Part shown: in pieces, positions 61,722-64,000 of the stretch | How the letters are laid out: the number at the start of each line of letters is the position of its first letter | Numbering within the stretch: position 1 is the stretch's first letter | Source: Vulgatibacter sp035565615 | Lineage (GTDB): Bacteria; Myxococcota; Myxococcia; Myxococcales; Vulgatibacteraceae | Length of the DNA stretch: 64,000 nucleotides | NCBI GenBank assembly: GCA_035565615.1 | Contig: DATMSB010000165.1 | Location: 6,358-70,357 of the forward strand | Reading direction: 5' to 3' | Notes under the pieces: model-generated | Told to the model about the DNA's origin: nothing | Databases searched by the model: none | Seen by the model: the letters and a program-made list of their open reading frames with translations, nothing else | Program-made: the position numbers and the translations under genes

Positions 61722-62537
61722 ATGAAGACCTCTCTCCTCGTCGCGATGCTCCTCGCCGCCTCGGCCTGCAGCCGGACGGCGACCGTCTCCCCCACCACCC
61801 TCCCCGCGCCGGCCGTCGCAGGCGAGGGCGGCGACGCCCTCATCGCCTCCGCCCGCGACGACGGCCGGGCCGCCCCGGCGGGCGGCGACGTCCTCGCCAC
61901 CTCGGCAGGAGACGTGCGAATCGTGCCCGTGTACCACGGCACGCTGCGCCTCGAGATCGACGGCACGACCGTCTGGATCGACCCGTGGTCGCAGGGGGAT
62001 CTCTCCGGCCCCGAGGCGGACTACGTCCTCGTCACCGACGTCCACCCGGACCACTTCGATCCGGCCGCGCTGGAGTCGGTGCGGAAGGACGACACGGTGG
62101 TGGTGGCGCCCGCCGCAGTGGCGGAGAAGGTCCCGGGCGCCGTCGCCCTCGCGAACGGCGAGTCGCGCGCCTTCGGGAACCTCTCGGTGCGGGCGATCCC
62201 CATGTACAACCTCAAGCGCGGCCCCGAGGAGGGGAAGCTCTACCACGACAAGGGCCGGGGCAACGGGTACCTCATCACGATCGGTGACAAGGTCGTCTAC
62301 GTGTCCGGCGACACCGAGTGCACCGAGGAGATGAAGGCGCTGGAGGACGTCGACGTCGCCTTCGTGTCCATGAACCTGCCCTACACCATGCCCCCGTCGG
62401 AGGCCGCGGTGTGCGTCCGCGCCTTCCGCCCCAAGGTGCTCTACCCCTACCACTACCGGGGATCGGACCTCGCCGAGTTGCAGGCCGATCTGGCCGACGT
62501 GCCGGAGGTCGAGATCCGGCTGCGCGACTGGTACTGA
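61722..62537 (+). CDS. Metallo-beta-lactamase-fold lipoprotein (UlaG-like)
   Basis: A 271-residue protein. The lipobox LAASAC puts the acylated Cys at residue 16. A short linker leads to an MBL-fold domain of the UlaG/L-ascorbate-lactonase type: WIDPWSQGDLSGPEADYVLVTDVHPDHFDP (metal motif HPDHFD), GNGYLITIGDKVVYVSGDTEC and YPYHYRG. Substrates in this subfamily range from lactones to phosphodiesters. The first His of the usual HxHxDH is replaced (VHPDH). It is outside the cell membrane, unlike UlaG. Single gene. Confidence 0.82.
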   Translation: MKTSLLVAMLLAASACSRTATVSPTTLPAPAVAGEGGDALIASARDDGRAAPAGGDVLATSAGDVRIVPVYHGTLRLEIDGTTVWIDPWSQGDLSGPEADYVLVTDVHPDHFDPAALESVRKDDTVVVAPAAVAEKVPGAVALANGESRAFGNLSVRAIPMYNLKRGPEEGKLYHDKGRGNGYLITIGDKVVYVSGDTECTEEMKALEDVDVAFVSMNLPYTMPPSEAAVCVRAFRPKVLYPYHYRGSDLAELQADLADVPEVEIRLRDWY

Positions 62538-62654
62538 GCGCCCCGCGCGTCGGGGGAGTCCCGAACCCGCGCCGGCTTGCAGCCGGGCCCTCTCGCATCA
62601 GGTCGGGCCGGCGCCCGGTTGGCCGCGGCCCGGGCCGATGGACACGTTACGGCC

Positions 62655-63008
62655 GTGGTCCTGCAGGAGTGGCTGTCCGTCACCGGGACGATCATCGAGG
62701 CCGCCGGCGCCGTCGTCATCGTCGTCGGCGTCGTCTACGCCCTGGTGACGTCGATCGGCAAGTGGCGCAAAGGCACCGCGGAGGACGCCTACGCCTCGTT
62801 CCGGGGCAACCTCGCCCGATCGATCCTCCTCGGTCTCGAGCTCCTCGTCGGCGGCGACATCATCCGCACCATCACCGCCGCGCCGAGCCTGAACGAGGTC
62901 CTGGTGCTGTCGATCATCGTGCTGATCCGGACCCTGCTCAGCTTCACCCTCCAGATCGAGGTGGAGGGGCGCTGGCCCTGGGAGGGTCGCTCCCGCCACG
63001 CCCCCTGA
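62655..63008 (+). CDS. DUF1622-family membrane protein
   Basis: A 117-residue protein with three predicted helices (residues 12-33, 55-72, 80-97), TIIEAAGAVVIVVGVVYALV, FRGNLARSILLGLELLVGGDIIRTI and EVLVLSIIVLIRTLLSFTLQIEVEG. These match DUF1622, a small inner-membrane family of unknown function. GTG 62655 is the likely start; TTG 62577 would add a Gly/Ala-rich stretch. Weak ribosome site. It stands alone. Confidence 0.8.
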   Translation: MVLQEWLSVTGTIIEAAGAVVIVVGVVYALVTSIGKWRKGTAEDAYASFRGNLARSILLGLELLVGGDIIRTITAAPSLNEVLVLSIIVLIRTLLSFTLQIEVEGRWPWEGRSRHAP

Positions 63009-63155
63009 CGAACCGACTGCGCCGGATTCTTCTCGGTCGAACGCGGCACCCGCTCCGACCGCGGGATGTCGTGGTTCGAACCCGGACCGCGCCCCGGCGA
63101 TCGCGCCGCCCCGCTCGCCCGGATAGGTTGGACGGCTTCACCACCGGAGGCCGAG

Positions 63156-63515
63156 ATGGGACGTTTCGTCTGGTACGAGCTGTTGACCACCGACACCGAG
63201 GGCGCCAAGTCCTTCTACACCGATCTGATCGGCTGGAAGGTGAAGCACGATCCGGACGGCTACGACGAGTGGAGGGTGGGAGAGGGGAGCATCGGCGGGG
63301 TGATGGAGCTGCCCACCGACGCCAGGGCCGGAGGGGCGTCGCCCTTCTGGCTCGGCTACGTCGCGGTGAAGGACGTGGACGCCGCCGCCGACCAGGCCGC
63401 GAAGCTGGGCGGGAGGGTCCACCGCGCGCCCGCCGACATCCCCGGCGTGGGACGCTTCGCCGTCCTCGCGGATCCGCAGGGCGCGCACTTCGGCATCTTC
63501 TCGGCGAAGCGGTAG
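63156..63515 (+). CDS. VOC-family (glyoxalase/bleomycin-resistance-fold) protein
   Basis: A 119-residue single VOC domain: VWYELLTTDTEGAKSFYTDLIGWKV, GSIGGVMELP and FWLGYVAVKDVDAAADQAAKLGGRV, then DPQGAHFGIF. Most VOC proteins bind a metal and act on small molecules or confer antibiotic binding. Three of four metal ligands (Glu, His, Glu) are plausible. ATG 63156 has GGAGG at 63146-63150. Not a glyoxalase I by sequence; function open. Confidence 0.88.
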   Translation: MGRFVWYELLTTDTEGAKSFYTDLIGWKVKHDPDGYDEWRVGEGSIGGVMELPTDARAGGASPFWLGYVAVKDVDAAADQAAKLGGRVHRAPADIPGVGRFAVLADPQGAHFGIFSAKR

Positions 63516-63516
63516 C

Positions 63517-63535
63517 GGCGGGCGGCATCCCCGCC
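63517..63535. terminator. 6-bp hairpin after the VOC gene
   Basis: GGCGGG (63517-63522), loop of seven, CCCGCC (63530-63535), starting two bases after the stop. Weak, may be chance in GC-rich sequence. Confidence 0.3.
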
Positions 63536-63609
63536 AGGGATCGACGGGTACCTCCGCGTCGGGGAGCATGGGCGGCCCCTTCGCCGGGGATCGGCGGACG
63601 GTGCCTCCG

Positions 63610-64000
63610 TCAGGGGGCGGCGGCGGCCCGATGGGGGGCGGTCTCCGCCTTCCCCTCGGCGGCCCTCCCCTTCTTCGCCACCCGGCGCCACTGCCACGGC
63701 GGGGTGGGAGACGGATCGGCCCACAGCCCGCGCCTCGCCGCGCGGCTCTCCCCTTCCGCGTCGGCGTAGGCGCGGCGGTCCGCGGCAGGCTGCTCTTTGG
63801 CGTACTGCCGGTACCACCACGCCATGCCCGCCCGCACCTGCGCCAGGTTCGCGTCCACCAGCTCGCAGGGCTCCCGCTCGCACGCGGGATCGGCGACCAG
63901 CACCTTGCCGAGGATCCGGCCCCAGTGATCGCGCTTCGTCCACTCCACCCGGACGTCCTTGCGGAACACCAGGTCCGACAGATGCTCGCGGGAGCGCTGC
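63610..64000 (-). CDS. Staphylococcal-nuclease-like (SNase) domain protein, 5' end outside the window
   Basis: The last 129 residues of a thermonuclease-family protein. QRSREHLSDLVFRKDVRVEW, KRDHWGRILGKVLVA and VDANLAQVRAGMAWWYRQYA are the conserved second half of the fold, with the ESRAARRGLWADPSP block and the Trp-rich ending. The catalytic Arg of the nuclease site in this half is visible (GRILG). The first half, with the calcium aspartates, lies past base 64000. The basic C-terminal tail is low complexity. Confidence 0.8.
   Translation of the reverse strand, partial: QRSREHLSDLVFRKDVRVEWTKRDHWGRILGKVLVADPACEREPCELVDANLAQVRAGMAWWYRQYAKEQPAADRRAYADAEGESRAARRGLWADPSPTPPWQWRRVAKKGRAAEGKAETAPHRAAAAP

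Overview
The window is high-GC DNA, densely coded on both strands, with SD-type (GGAGG-like) sites, many GTG and some TTG starts, and many 1-4 nt overlaps between genes. Several things suggest a Myxococcota-like (former deltaproteobacterial) bacterium: a Gly-rich GTGG-repeat lipoprotein, a bacterial deoxyhypusine-synthase-like protein, bacillithiol genes, an octaheme hydroxylamine-oxidoreductase-like cytochrome and many DUF-type membrane proteins. That assignment is an inference; there is no rRNA or other phylogenetic marker here. I see no tRNA, rRNA, CRISPR array, insertion sequence, phage gene or replication origin.

Layout. 1-5.4 kb: remnants of a GH15 glucosidase, an ArsR/AHSA1 pair, an HDOD protein and a GNAT, around an intact GST, a MalY-like C-S lyase, a cupredoxin, a DUF4142 lipoprotein and a radical SAM protein. 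5.5-12 kb: a succinate-semialdehyde-type dehydrogenase, a CopA copper ATPase behind a MerR-type promoter, DoxX, a BASS transporter and two coupled MgtC/SapB frames. 12-23.2 kb: an ArsR-AHSA1-UvrA-like operon with a palindromic operator, MTA/SAH nucleosidase, glyoxalase I, adenine phosphoribosyltransferase, a zinc alcohol dehydrogenase, a CBS-DUF2267 protein, a deoxyhypusine-synthase-like enzyme, and a LysR regulator divergent from a YceI-pirin operon. 23.2-31 kb: a CapA-like protein, three more gene remnants, an SRPBCC protein, a lipoprotein, two consecutive DUF1990 proteins (the second fused to a membrane domain) and a homospermidine-synthase-like enzyme. 31-41.5 kb: a heterodimeric ABC exporter, a CPA antiporter, the octaheme cytochrome coupled to an unknown membrane protein, a long DTW-domain protein and an MFS exporter. 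41.5-49.5 kb: small enzymes, a decayed sensor kinase, a DksA-like protein, and Fsr-type and SSS-type transporters. 49.5-55.7 kb: a tightly overlapped minus-strand operon DUF2911-bshC-bshA-PIG-L-small membrane protein-SSS transporter. 55.8-64 kb: an SDR, RlmN, a His-rich periplasmic protein, a GST, an isoaspartyl peptidase, Dps, a metallo-beta-lactamase-fold lipoprotein, DUF1622, a VOC protein and a partial nuclease.

Functional themes are thiol, electrophile and metal stress (bacillithiol genes, two GSTs, glyoxalase, AhpD-like protein, Dps, CopA, cupredoxin, His-rich protein) and polyamine-type chemistry (two unrelated enzymes). The least-described pieces are the two-gene octaheme cytochrome/membrane-protein unit, the DUF1990-DUF4126-like fusion beside a second DUF1990 gene, and the bacillithiol operon carrying an exported 816-residue PIG-L protein. 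A third theme is decay: about a dozen recognisable gene fragments, many frameshifted or internally deleted, occupy the gaps between intact genes.
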